From: Candidatus Acididesulfobacter guangdongensis
Lineage (GTDB): Bacteria > SZUA-79 > Acidulodesulfobacterales > Acidulodesulfobacteraceae
Reading direction: 5' to 3'
NCBI GenBank assembly: GCA_004195045.1
Contig: SGBC01000002.1
Span: 437,435 to 501,434 of the forward strand
Length of the DNA stretch: 64,000 bases
Shown: piece after piece, positions 33,355-41,275 of the stretch
How the letters are laid out: every line of letters begins with the position of its first letter
How positions within the stretch are numbered: the first letter of the stretch is position 1
Notes under the pieces: model-generated
Seen by the model: only the letters and a program-made list of their open reading frames with translations
Told to the model about the DNA's origin: nothing
Database searches by the model: none
Translations under genes and position numbers: made by a program

Positions 33355-34269
33355 CTAATCTCCAGTTACCCATATTTCGCCGGTAACATTATCGATATGG
33401 GTAGTTTTAATGTTTTTGTATTTAGAATCGTCATCTTCAGTTTTAGTTTTAACTTTATTTTTTGAGTTAAGGTAAATTTCAAATTTCTTAGGCCTAAATA
33501 GAGTTTCTGGATTAAGAAATTGGTTCATTTTGTCGTCGTTTAACCATTCGAGCGTTTTTTTATCTATAACGCTTTTAAGCTCTTCTACCGTAAAACCGTC
33601 TTTAAGCCTTTGCGATATGTTTTTAGTGTTATTTTTATTTTTAATGCTGAATTTTTTATTTGTTTTAAGATTTAAATAATCAAGAACTTCTAAAGCGTCT
33701 TTTGAAATAGGGTATTCCCCCCTTTGGGGGGAATGGGGGGTATTATTTTTTTCTTTTTCTTTATATATTTCTTTTTCTTTATCTATATCTTTATCTATAT
33801 CTTTATCTATATCTTTATCTATAATTACATTTTCATTACACTTCATTACATCAACATTACATTGTAAGGTTTGTTTTTCAGATGCAATTAGTAATTCCTT
33901 TCTCTTTCTATCCCTGTAAGCCCTTACCCATTTTGCGCTTTCAGACTCAGAGCCTATTAAAGAAAGCATATCCGGAAGTAAATATTCATTTTCGTTCTCT
34001 GTTTGTTCGATAAGCTTGTTAGCTTTCATAAATTCGAGAGTTACCGTAACATTGTCAACATCTTCGTCTAAAATTAAAGCTAATTCTTCGGCGAGGGTTT
34101 TTTCGATATTTTGGAAGACAATATAGCCGTTAGTTTTTACAGAAAGCAATAATATTTTTTGGTAAATTATCGTGTATGTGTCGCCGCCAGCTATCTTGCG
34201 TAGCTTTTTTATGTAAGGTTGCGAAAAAAAATCTTCTTTTAATTTTAACCAGTAATTGCGTTTTTCCAT
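33355..34269 (-). CDS. Phage-type replisome organizer (replication initiator)
   Basis: The 304 residues start with the replisome-organizer N-terminal domain (YWLKLKEDFFSQPYIKKLRK, GGDTYTIIYQKILLLS), a winged-helix DNA-binding region typical of phage initiators. A low-complexity linker follows (repeated DIDK, encoded by 12-base tandem repeats, 33777-33824) and then a DnaD-like C-terminal region (LKDGFTVEELKSVIDKKTLEWL). It should bind the element's origin and recruit the DnaC-like loader encoded two bases downstream. Confidence 0.82.
   Translation of the reverse strand: MEKRNYWLKLKEDFFSQPYIKKLRKIAGGDTYTIIYQKILLLSVKTNGYIVFQNIEKTLAEELALILDEDVDNVTVTLEFMKANKLIEQTENENEYLLPDMLSLIGSESESAKWVRAYRDRKRKELLIASEKQTLQCNVDVMKCNENVIIDKDIDKDIDKDIDKEKEIYKEKEKNNTPHSPQRGEYPISKDALEVLDYLNLKTNKKFSIKNKNNTKNISQRLKDGFTVEELKSVIDKKTLEWLNDDKMNQFLNPETLFRPKKFEIYLNSKNKVKTKTEDDDSKYKNIKTTHIDNVTGEIWVTGD
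33714..33734. repeat. GC-rich hairpin inside the replisome organizer gene
   Basis: ATTCCCCCC / GGGGGGAAT with a TTT loop, in strikingly AT-rich surroundings. In the mRNA it lies after the low-complexity linker. It could pause transcription or translation. Confidence 0.55.
33777..33824. repeat. Four tandem 12-base repeats encoding the DIDK linker
   Basis: CTTTATCTATAT occurs four times head to tail (the last copy ends in AA). Being a multiple of three, copy-number changes would lengthen or shorten the linker without breaking the frame. Confidence 0.85.
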
Positions 34270-34271
34270 CT

Positions 34272-34616
34272 CTACCTTCCTCCGTTCTTAGCTTTCTGGA
34301 TCAATTCCGAAAGCGATTTTACCTTATTTTCTTCAATATATTTATCTAGTTCCGAAACTTTAAATAATATTTTTCCTTCCAACTTATAGAAAGGGAGTTT
34401 ACTATTTTTAGCTAATTTTCTTAGGTTCCTATCGGATATACGCAGATATTCGGCCGCTTCGTTTAATGTTAGCCATTTTTTGTTTATATTAGCGGAAATT
34501 TTTGATAAGACAGTTTCTAAGACAGTTTCAAGGTCGATTTGGGAAATCAGGACGGCTCTTAATGGTTCGTCCTGTGAAGGTTTATTTTGTATTAAATCTT
34601 TTAATTGTGTTTCCAT
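34272..34616 (-). CDS. Excisionase-type helix-turn-helix protein
   Basis: The 114 residues contain WLTLNEAAEYLRISDRNLRK followed by LPFYKLEGKILFKVSELDKY, the winged-helix pattern of the excisionase/MerR-like HTH_17 family. It is the first gene of the long leftward block and lies only two bases before the replisome organizer. It may act as an excision factor or as a regulator of the two divergent promoters. The choice cannot be settled by sequence. Confidence 0.72.
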   Translation of the reverse strand: METQLKDLIQNKPSQDEPLRAVLISQIDLETVLETVLSKISANINKKWLTLNEAAEYLRISDRNLRKLAKNSKLPFYKLEGKILFKVSELDKYIEENKVKSLSELIQKAKNGGR

Positions 34617-34663
34617 TAGTTTATTTTTTTTTAAAAATTAGATACTTAATAGCTTAATTATAA

Positions 34664-34712
34664 AAATACAACTAATATGTTCTATTGTCAAGAAAAAAAT
34701 TACTATTTTTTT
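34664..34712 (-). promoter_or_regulatory. Leftward promoter/operator, identical to 39863-39911
   Basis: Read on the minus strand: a run of A, then TTGACA (34686-34691) and a -10 region TATTTT 17 bases on. All 49 bases match the rightward copy exactly. It lies 48 bases upstream of the excisionase-like gene and should drive the leftward replication block. Confidence 0.75.
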
Positions 34713-35014
34713 AATGTAGTATTTTTATAAATTTGTACTTGTAATGTTGAAGAGGAACTCTTAAGGGTTTATTGCGTTATTCTTAAAACGGGCCAAGCGC
34801 AAGCTATTTTTTAGCAGACAATTAATAAAAATTATATATATATATGTTTTGCAATGGCATATAAAAAGCCTATAGTTAGTTGGTATTCCCCATATTAATA
34901 TTGAACTTTTTGAAAAATAGTTGTATAAAATAAATATAAATATTATAAAATTTAATGATATAATAAAAAAATTATATGTTTCATAATTATAATTTGAATA
35001 AACTAGGAGGAAGT
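34713..35014. other. Non-coding gap between the divergent blocks
   Basis: About 300 AT-rich bases with no open frame of note. Near the right end is an extended -10 (TGATATAAT, 34956-34964) suited to the lipoprotein gene at 35015. The GC-richer patch around ACGGGCCAAGCGCAAGC (34779-34795) stands out and might belong to a small RNA or an origin, but I see no clear iterons. Confidence 0.5.
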
Positions 35015-35260
35015 ATGAAGAAATTATTGTTATTTGGACTATTGTTGATTCCGATTATAAGTGCTACCGGTTGTTCTATGATGTCTTCGTTTTCCGAAGA
35101 TCAGCATTTAAACAGTCAGGAAGTAACAAATTATGAATTCAATATTAAGCAAGCTGAAAAGGAATATAAAATATGCAGTTCTAATCCTACTTATTATAAG
35201 AAACATCAAACAAGATGCAACTCGGCAAAATTGGCTTTAAAAGATACTGGCAATTCATAA
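35015..35260 (+). CDS. Small lipoprotein
   Basis: The start at 35015 follows AGGAGG. The signal peptide KKLLLFGLLLIPIISATGC ends in a lipobox with the acylated Cys, leaving a mature part of about 62 residues with two further Cys that could pair. The signal peptide is nearly the same as that of the T4SS lipoprotein at 44439, though the mature parts differ. Possible entry-exclusion or envelope protein; no family recognised. Confidence 0.65.
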   Translation: MKKLLLFGLLLIPIISATGCSMMSSFSEDQHLNSQEVTNYEFNIKQAEKEYKICSSNPTYYKKHQTRCNSAKLALKDTGNS

Positions 35261-35285
35261 ATAAAATTGAGGTAATAAAATATAT

Positions 35286-35996
35286 ATGTTTGGATTACTG
35301 TTGTTACCATTACCATTAATTATAGTAATTCTAATGATTTTAGGGGTTATTTTTATAATTAAAAAGAACCGGTTTAGCGCAACTTCTCAACAAGTTGAAT
35401 TAAATAACGAAATCATTGATAATGGAAATGGGGTAATTTCCAAATCAATCTCTCTACCTCACAGTCATTTTGGAGATAAATTTATTTTTTTAGCATATAA
35501 AGCTGAAGTCGTGAGCGAGCCGCAGATTTGGACAGAAACACATATAAGTTCCAGCGGTGGCGGCGGTTATGTTCATCCGGAACATGGCGGCCATGTTTCA
35601 GCTCCTACCATCAGCAGCAATATTATCGAAAGACAGCGTTATTTTGTTAAATATAGCAATGGAAATGAATTAGAGTTAAGAGATGTTATATCTGCTAGAA
35701 AAGGGCATAATATATGGGTTATCTTTGGAGGGTTTCCTGAACAAGACAAATATTTAATAGCTACATATAATCCAGCTATTCGTGAATATCTGTTAGAAAA
35801 TTTAAGATATAAAAAATATTTATACTGGACATATTTGCAACCGTGGTGGCTTAAACCGTTTTTGCTTATTTTATCCACTATTTATGTCATTCCAGCTATT
35901 TTTTTATTTAAAAAAATCAAATGGGAAAATACTGTTAAAGATAATTTAGATTATGCCGTAGATAATTTTATAAAAATTCTTCAAGATAGGAACTAA
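35286..35996 (+). CDS. Membrane protein of unknown function
   Basis: The 236 residues have one N-terminal membrane helix, a middle domain of about 130 residues with a His/Gly-rich loop (SSGGGGYVHPEHGGH) and a C-terminal helix (PFLLILSTIYVIPAIFLF). The topology resembles DUF3592-type proteins. Twenty-five bases after the lipoprotein gene, so the two may form a unit, for example surface exclusion. No clear assignment. Confidence 0.5.
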   Translation: MFGLLLLPLPLIIVILMILGVIFIIKKNRFSATSQQVELNNEIIDNGNGVISKSISLPHSHFGDKFIFLAYKAEVVSEPQIWTETHISSSGGGGYVHPEHGGHVSAPTISSNIIERQRYFVKYSNGNELELRDVISARKGHNIWVIFGGFPEQDKYLIATYNPAIREYLLENLRYKKYLYWTYLQPWWLKPFLLILSTIYVIPAIFLFKKIKWENTVKDNLDYAVDNFIKILQDRN

Positions 35997-36011
35997 TTAT
36001 ATACAATAAAT

Positions 36012-36491
36012 ATGGATATTATAAAACTCGAAACCGTTCAGGACAAAATAATCGACATCAGAAGAGAAAAAGTTATCCTTGATAGCGAAAGGGCCGCGCT
36101 ATGCGGAGTTAAGACAAGAGATATCAATAAAGCGGTCAAAAACAATTCAGATAAATTCCCGTGGTTATATATTTGAATTAACCGAGGAAGAAAAAACGAG
36201 GTTGTGGAAAATTTCCACCACCTTGAAAAAGTTAAGTTTTCGCCGCACCTTCCGAACAGAAAAATATCTTAGAAAAGGCGGTCGAGGTTATAGGCGATAT
36301 GGTATTTTGTTAACGACGACGGCATGGATGTAACCGGCGTTGAAACCAAAAGGATAAATGAGGCGGTTAAAAATAATCCAAATAAATTTCCAAAAGATTA
36401 TATCATCGAACTTAAAAACGAGGAGTGGAAAGCTCTAAGGTCGAAAATTTCGACTTTAATAAAAGGCGGTAAAGTAAAATTGATAAGTTGA
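36012..36491 (+). pseudogene. Two broken ORF6N-domain genes in tandem
   Basis: ORF6N domains occur in phage antirepressors and regulators. The first copy begins at 36012 (DKIIDIRREKVILDSERAAL, INKAVKNNSDKF) and loses frame at 36174; its continuation (GYIFELTEEE, FSPHLPN, EKAVEVIGDM) is spread over other frames. A second copy of the middle part (GVETKRINEAVKNNPNKF, PKDYIIELKNEEW) runs to 36491. There are several frameshifts and internal stops, so both are dead. Confidence 0.78.
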
Positions 36492-36563
36492 TTAAAGAAT
36501 TGTTATTTATTTTACGATATTTTATATGATATAATAAATAAAAACAATTAAAATGGTTTCATT

Positions 36564-37142
36564 ATGATTATTAGCACAACAATTACTCAATCTTTATTTT
36601 ATATTCTTAAAAATACTGGAACATGCGATAAGTTAAAACTTATCAAATTATTATATCTCGCCGATAAGTATCATCTAATCCGTTACGGCAGAACAATTTT
36701 AAACGATGATTATTATGCTATGGAATATGGTCCCGTAGGCACGACGGTAAAAGATATATTAAGTTTCGACTATCCTACTAATATTTCAAAGAACGAGTTT
36801 GAATATCTTAATAAATTAATAGAAAAGACCGGAACCTATGACTATAGAGCTAAAAACGTTGATATTTCTTTAGATATGCTTTCTGAAACCGATATTGAGG
36901 CTCTGGATTTCATTATTAAAACTTTTGGAGATAAAGAATCATTCGAGTTAAGCGAATATACGCATAAATATCCGGAATGGGCTCAATATGAGGATTTACT
37001 TAAAAACGGCGTTACAAAAAGAATACATTTAAGAACCGAGGAATTTTTATCAGTACTAGGGGATGACGATCCCATAAAAATGCCAGACGAGCATATAGAC
37101 GAATCAAGGAAGATACTTAAATCCAATACATCTTATGCTTGA
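36564..37142 (+). CDS. Panacea-domain (SocA-like) antitoxin
   Basis: The 192 residues contain KLIKLLYLADKYHLIRYGRT, DDYYAMEYGPVGTTV and SEYTHKYPEW, the conserved segments of the Panacea/DUF4065 domain. This domain is a versatile antitoxin module that pairs with many unrelated toxins. It directly abuts the 37145 gene, so the two would form a panAT-type operon. An extended region TTTTATATGATATAATAA upstream (36521-36538) looks like its promoter. Confidence 0.8.
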   Translation: MIISTTITQSLFYILKNTGTCDKLKLIKLLYLADKYHLIRYGRTILNDDYYAMEYGPVGTTVKDILSFDYPTNISKNEFEYLNKLIEKTGTYDYRAKNVDISLDMLSETDIEALDFIIKTFGDKESFELSEYTHKYPEWAQYEDLLKNGVTKRIHLRTEEFLSVLGDDDPIKMPDEHIDESRKILKSNTSYA

Positions 37143-37144
37143 AA

Positions 37145-37603
37145 ATGAAATTTCCGCCAAGTATTATAATTACATCACTTTCTGGATTTTGCGTTTGTCA
37201 TTTTAAAGATGCCGCACACGACCTGAGTGCCCCATTGCACTATCATATATCGATTCCGCTAAAAGAAGACGATTACCTTTTATTTGTTTTGGTAACATCT
37301 CAGTTAAACAATAAAATAGATTATTACAGCAGAACGAATAAAAAAGCCCTTAATTCTATTATTTCGATAGAGCCTAAAGATTTCTCATTTATATATAAAA
37401 ATGATACCATAATAGATTGTAACCAGCCCATTTTTAATCGAAAACAAGAGTTTTTTGAAAATAATAAAATTATTAATTGGGAAAATGACTTTGAAATAAA
37501 ATTAAGAGATATTCCCACAGATTTAAAAAAAAGAATTGTATCCGCATTAAAAAATAGCCCAATAGTAAAACCTTATATTAAAAATTTAATATCAGACATA
37601 TGA
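37145..37603 (+). CDS. Candidate toxin paired with the Panacea protein
   Basis: ATG at 37145 chosen over a TTG at 37139; 152 residues. The first half is beta-rich (SIIITSLSGFCVCHFKDAAH, HYHISIPLKEDDYLLFVLVT), the second half helical (LKKRIVSALKNSP). No toxin family is recognised with confidence, though the beta-barrel-like start with a polar C-terminal helix recalls MazF/PemK-size proteins. Toxin role is inferred from its place behind a Panacea gene. Confidence 0.55.
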   Translation: MKFPPSIIITSLSGFCVCHFKDAAHDLSAPLHYHISIPLKEDDYLLFVLVTSQLNNKIDYYSRTNKKALNSIISIEPKDFSFIYKNDTIIDCNQPIFNRKQEFFENNKIINWENDFEIKLRDIPTDLKKRIVSALKNSPIVKPYIKNLISDI

Positions 37604-37714
37604 CCCCAGCCAACTACACCGTGAGAACTAAATCAAAAAAACTCTTGCAATTAATGCAGTATTATATTTTAATATTGCTCTAAAGATATCCAGTATAAAT
37701 ACGATTAATTCTAT

Positions 37715-38398
37715 ATGAAAACAAAAGATGTTGATATAAGAAATTTTTTAAACTCCATAATTCTTAGAGAATATCTAAACGATTCCGATACTAAAATAAT
37801 AAACGAATTTAATGTATGCCGCGGAAATGTCAGAATCGATGTAGCTGTAATTAATGGAAGCATTATGGGCTATGAAATAAAGAGCGATAGCGACACCCTG
37901 CGCCGTTTGCCGAACCAAATAGAACTATACTGCAAAGTGTTTGATAGAATTACGATTATTTGCGGGAAAATACATACAAATAAAATATTAAATCTTGTTC
38001 CTGAATGGTGGGGCGTTCTCGAGGTAACCGGCGATAAATATGGAATGAAAAAATCTATTATTCGCAATCCAAAAAGAAATAAATCAATTAATGCTTATTC
38101 AGTTTCCCAATTATTATGGAAAAGCGAAGCATTAGAATTACTATCCTTATATGAATTATCCAAAGGGCTATCCAATAAAACCATAGACATTATATGGGAA
38201 AAAATAGCCGATAATATTCCTTTAGAAAAAATTCAAGAATTCGTAAGATTTAAACTTAAAAATAGGTCGAATTGGCGAGCTGATAAACCACAAACTCGAT
38301 GTGCTGGTTTATCCCAATCTGTGCCCAGGTCGCTTGATTTCCGGCTGAAGAATTTAAATCGCTTGCTTTCTCAAATATCATGCGATCGCCAGCGCTAA
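37715..38398 (+). CDS. sce7726-family protein, predicted PD-(D/E)XK nuclease
   Basis: The 227 residues match the sce7726 family as I know it (IRNFLNSIILREYL, RIDVAVINGSIMGYEIKSDS, LPNQIELYCKVFDRI, VPEWWGVLEV). The pattern E31, D42, E54-x-K56 is a PD-(D/E)XK nuclease core. The last 48 codons lie antisense to the conserved C-terminal codons of the convergent sce7725-family gene, which is unusual; the true functional end may be near 38256-38280. Function of the family is not established; a nuclease effector in defence is a reasonable guess. Confidence 0.72.
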   Translation: MKTKDVDIRNFLNSIILREYLNDSDTKIINEFNVCRGNVRIDVAVINGSIMGYEIKSDSDTLRRLPNQIELYCKVFDRITIICGKIHTNKILNLVPEWWGVLEVTGDKYGMKKSIIRNPKRNKSINAYSVSQLLWKSEALELLSLYELSKGLSNKTIDIIWEKIADNIPLEKIQEFVRFKLKNRSNWRADKPQTRCAGLSQSVPRSLDFRLKNLNRLLSQISCDRQR

Positions 38399-39293
38399 AA
38401 TCTTTACCCCTGAAAAACGATTCTTGACAAAGTATCGCGCAAGCGTCGTTAAATTGATGCATTCCCCTTTCGTGGTTTATCGATGAAAAACCCCTCCATA
38501 TATAGTAATGGTCAGCTTTTGTATAGCGAAGTATCGGCACTATATGCTTAGAGAATCCATTATACGGCAAATCAACATCCCTAATGGTATAATCGCCATA
38601 AGCCAAGTTTTTAAAAAACGGCTTATTTTTTAAAAAATTCCATATTGTATAATCAAATCTTTCAACTTCCACGGAGTCTCCTCTTAAATTTTTTAACTTT
38701 TCCGAAGATGGAAAAGCTCCGGCTAGTACGCCAATAGTTTTGTACCGAAAGTCAGCTATCTGGGATAAAACATTTTCGGCAGCATAAAAATATACATTAT
38801 TATCGATATCTTCCATATCTAAAAACAAACGCAACTTATCCGTGCTTAATTCCATATTTGCTATCATTATATTAAGAACATCCGAAATATTAATATCTGG
38901 AGTAATTAAAGCTAACGGAATTCGGATTGCAAGGTCGTCGATATTCAAACTCTTCATAATTGAGTTTATAGCATTTGCGTATTCTTCTGAACGTCCAATG
39001 CCTGTCATAGGAATAGCATTAATATTTTCTTCCACGCAATAGTTCATGGTTTCAGAAATTATATCTCCAATATTGTTATACTCATTATCTAAATACATAA
39101 AATCAAGCATTATCTTCATTTTTTCCGGTAAATATAATTTTAAATTAGAAACTATTTTTTTCGGATTAATTTCTTCTTCAGGAATAATTTCGAAAATTGG
39201 TAATATTTTTGTTTTAGTATCCTCTTTTAAATCTCTGAGTGCAATAAAAGAAGTTCTTTTGTTTTTAAGAACAGGATAGTACAATTTATTCAT
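38256..39293 (-). CDS. sce7725/beta-family protein
   Basis: Start at the ATG at 39293 (GGAGAAAACT before it), giving 345 residues; the TTG at 39305 is within the ribosome site. Segments YYPVLKNKRTSFIALRDL, FEIIPEEEI, RFDYTIW and the C-terminal QIGINQHIEFVVYQLAN mark it as a T4 beta-protein-type (sce7725) family member. Such proteins often accompany sce7726 genes. Here the two genes face each other and overlap by 143 bases at their 3' ends. The biochemical role is unknown. Confidence 0.75.
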   Translation of the reverse strand: MNKLYYPVLKNKRTSFIALRDLKEDTKTKILPIFEIIPEEEINPKKIVSNLKLYLPEKMKIMLDFMYLDNEYNNIGDIISETMNYCVEENINAIPMTGIGRSEEYANAINSIMKSLNIDDLAIRIPLALITPDINISDVLNIMIANMELSTDKLRLFLDMEDIDNNVYFYAAENVLSQIADFRYKTIGVLAGAFPSSEKLKNLRGDSVEVERFDYTIWNFLKNKPFFKNLAYGDYTIRDVDLPYNGFSKHIVPILRYTKADHYYIWRGFSSINHERGMHQFNDACAILCQESFFRGKDFSAGDRMIFEKASDLNSSAGNQATWAQIGINQHIEFVVYQLANSTYF

Positions 39294-39358
39294 AGTTTTC
39301 TCCAATAATAAATTTTAAAATTGATAGTTTTTATTTTTACTTTGTTATATAATAACCT

Positions 39359-39787
39359 CTAAGCCATCTTCTTTTTAAGATTTCCTGCATTTTTTTTAAT
39401 TCTCCTCTCTTTTTTTAACAGACCGTAAGCCAACTCGATATTGGTTTTAGCTATATATATAAGATTCTCGTCGTTATAATTATATATATCCTTTAACATC
39501 GTAATTTCTTTCTCAAGTTCGGGATGTAAAGGGTAATTAACTGCATTGTGTTGTTCTTCTTCTAAATCTTTGTAAAAATACTCTAATTGCGTATTTAAAC
39601 ATTTTGAAATTTCTATTAATTTATCTAATGGGATTTTATTAATGCCTTTTTCATATCTTTGTATTAAATGATAATCTATCCCTATCATTTCGCCCAATTT
39701 TTCCTGGGAAATTTTTAATTCTTTTCGTTTCTGTTTGATTTTTGAACCTATAAATTTATATAGATCCATTCTATCTTTGTCTTTCAT
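39359..39787 (-). CDS. XRE-family repressor
   Basis: The N-terminal HTH (RKELKISQEKLGEMIGIDYH, LIQRYEKGINKIPLDKL) is followed by a tail of about 70 residues. Total 142. It sits next to the rightward copy of the duplicated promoter and is transcribed away from it, in the arrangement of phage and ICE immunity repressors. It probably binds both 49-bp promoter copies and holds replication and transfer genes off. Confidence 0.82.
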   Translation of the reverse strand: MKDKDRMDLYKFIGSKIKQKRKELKISQEKLGEMIGIDYHLIQRYEKGINKIPLDKLIEISKCLNTQLEYFYKDLEEEQHNAVNYPLHPELEKEITMLKDIYNYNDENLIYIAKTNIELAYGLLKKERRIKKNAGNLKKKMA

Positions 39788-39862
39788 ACGCCATTTATTG
39801 ATAATTTATTGAAATAATTATGTTAATTTATGTTAATAAATTAAAAATAAAAATATCACATA

Positions 39863-39911
39863 AAAAAAATAGTAATTTTTTTCTTGACAATAGAACATAT
39901 TAGTTGTATTT
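39863..39911 (+). promoter_or_regulatory. Rightward promoter/operator for the transfer operon, identical to 34664-34712
   Basis: TTGACA at 39884-39889, 17-base spacer ATAGAACATATTAGTTG, then TATTTA at 39907-39912. The 49 bases are identical to the leftward copy, including the A/T-tract before the -35. It lies about 55 bases before the Cro-like gene and drives the long plus-strand block. The spacer (AGAACATATTAG) is a good operator candidate. Confidence 0.78.
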
Positions 39912-39964
39912 ATATAAATAGGCAGCAAATAAATCAACTAAAAATTTAATTTAAAGGAGTCGCA

Positions 39965-40186
39965 ATGGGCTTTAATAATCATATAATCAGAACCTACTGT
40001 TATTCTATTAACATACCAATTAAAAGTTTCGCAAAGCAAATAGGAATTTCCGGCACGCACTTATTTAATTATATCGACGGCAAAAATAATATCTCACAAG
40101 CGGTCGCAGAAAAAATAGAAAAAATAACGAACGGCAAACTTAAAGCAGATAAACTCCTCGCACTTAATAAAAAAAAGAGGAATTGA
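39965..40186 (+). CDS. Cro-like small HTH protein
   Basis: The 73 residues include IKSFAKQIGISGTHLFNYID and AVAEKIEKITNGKLKADKLL, the pattern of short Cro/C1-type DNA-binding proteins. Strong AAAGGAG ribosome site. First gene under the rightward promoter and opposite to the XRE repressor, thus the natural counterpart in a bistable switch. Confidence 0.75.
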   Translation: MGFNNHIIRTYCYSINIPIKSFAKQIGISGTHLFNYIDGKNNISQAVAEKIEKITNGKLKADKLLALNKKKRN

Positions 40187-40188
40187 TA

Positions 40189-40731
40189 ATGAAAGCGTGG
40201 GAGCATAGATTAACATCAGTTTCTATATATTCGGCGGTATTTAGCTTTGCTGCTCAATATGATAAGGTTACCACACTTGAATATTTTAGTGTTGGATTTT
40301 TTTCAACATTAATAGGCGCTCATTTTCCGGATTACGATATTTTAATATTCGGACCAGGTTCGTCGCCGGAAGGTTTTATAAATATTAAAGGGCACAGGGG
40401 TATCATGCATTATTATAAATTTTATATAGCGATATTTATCCCGCTCGCTATTTTATTATTTGTAAGTAGGTTATATCTTAACTACTTAGGTTTTTTCCCA
40501 TTACTGATTTTTTCAGTATCCTGTTTTTTGTTTGGCGTATTTATGCATATTCTTGAAGACGCGCCAACTTCTGCAGGAATACCTGTAAAGAAATTTGATA
40601 ATAAGTTGTATAAATCTTATAGCTATAAGGTAGGCAAGTTTGACAGTTTTAGCGTTATGTTTTTGGCTCTTTCAATAACGGCAGTTTCTATTTTATGCGT
40701 TGTATATAATATTTTGACTAAATTTCTATAA
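40189..40731 (+). CDS. YdjM-like inner-membrane metal-dependent hydrolase
   Basis: ATG at 40189 chosen (AAGAGG site) over a TTG two codons earlier; 180 residues. Several membrane helices. HFPDYDI, GHRGIMHYY and FMHILEDAPTSAG are the metal-binding motifs of the YdjM/LexA-binding membrane hydrolase family. Role in conjugative elements is unknown; possibly lipid or peptidoglycan related. Overlaps the end of the Cro-like gene region closely, so it is in the same operon. Confidence 0.78.
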   Translation: MKAWEHRLTSVSIYSAVFSFAAQYDKVTTLEYFSVGFFSTLIGAHFPDYDILIFGPGSSPEGFINIKGHRGIMHYYKFYIAIFIPLAILLFVSRLYLNYLGFFPLLIFSVSCFLFGVFMHILEDAPTSAGIPVKKFDNKLYKSYSYKVGKFDSFSVMFLALSITAVSILCVVYNILTKFL

Positions 40732-40733
40732 TT

Positions 40734-41108
40734 ATGAATAAACTTTGCAGATTTAAAGTATATTTAATCGCAATATTCGCAGGATTTATAATAGCCTGCG
40801 GCGTTCTTGCGATTGATTATTATGAATTCTTAAATCAGCCTGTAGCTATTATAAATTATGAATATCAAATCAGCTTAATTATGCATAAAAAAGACTTAAA
40901 AAATAAAGTTATAAAGTATAGATTAAACTTAACTAAATTTTATCTTAAACATAAAAAAAACTGGTTAAATGTTTCAAAAGAAATGCTTTTGTTGTGTCCG
41001 ATAGATAAGAGTTTAGTGCTATCAAAAAAAGTAGGCGTTATGGCATATAAAATGGTCAAATACGATAAAAAAATAATTAACGTACTTAAAACAATTTATG
41101 GGAGGTAG
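40734..41108 (+). CDS. Membrane-anchored unknown protein
   Basis: The 124 residues have one N-terminal membrane helix (VYLIAIFAGFIIACGVLAI) and a basic, helical remainder. Starts three bases after the previous stop. No family recognised; operon position suggests an accessory of the transfer system. Confidence 0.5.
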   Translation: MNKLCRFKVYLIAIFAGFIIACGVLAIDYYEFLNQPVAIINYEYQISLIMHKKDLKNKVIKYRLNLTKFYLKHKKNWLNVSKEMLLLCPIDKSLVLSKKVGVMAYKMVKYDKKIINVLKTIYGR

Positions 41109-41111
41109 AAA

Positions 41112-41267
41112 ATGCCTAAAAAAATTTACCAATGTTCTGAATGTAAAAATTATTTCAAAGAGGACGAAATCTTAGAACTATTCCAAACCGACGAGACATC
41201 GAAAAAACCTAAAAAGATTTTCGTCTGCAAGTCTTGTTACGATAGAAAAATTAACCTAAAGCATTAG
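41112..41267 (+). CDS. Small zinc-ribbon-like protein
   Basis: A 51-residue gene with GGAGG ribosome site. The two Cys pairs CSEC (residues 7-10) and CKSC (40-43) would form a zinc ribbon. It fits tightly between its neighbours (4 bases after the previous stop region, 8 before the next start). Possible regulator or assembly factor; no named family. Confidence 0.6.
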   Translation: MPKKIYQCSECKNYFKEDEILELFQTDETSKKPKKIFVCKSCYDRKINLKH

Positions 41268-41275
41268 GAGGCGTT

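Noticed and set aside
33777-33824. Possible CRISPR-like repeats
   Set aside because: The units are 12 bases, directly adjacent and in coding frame; there are no spacers and no cas genes.
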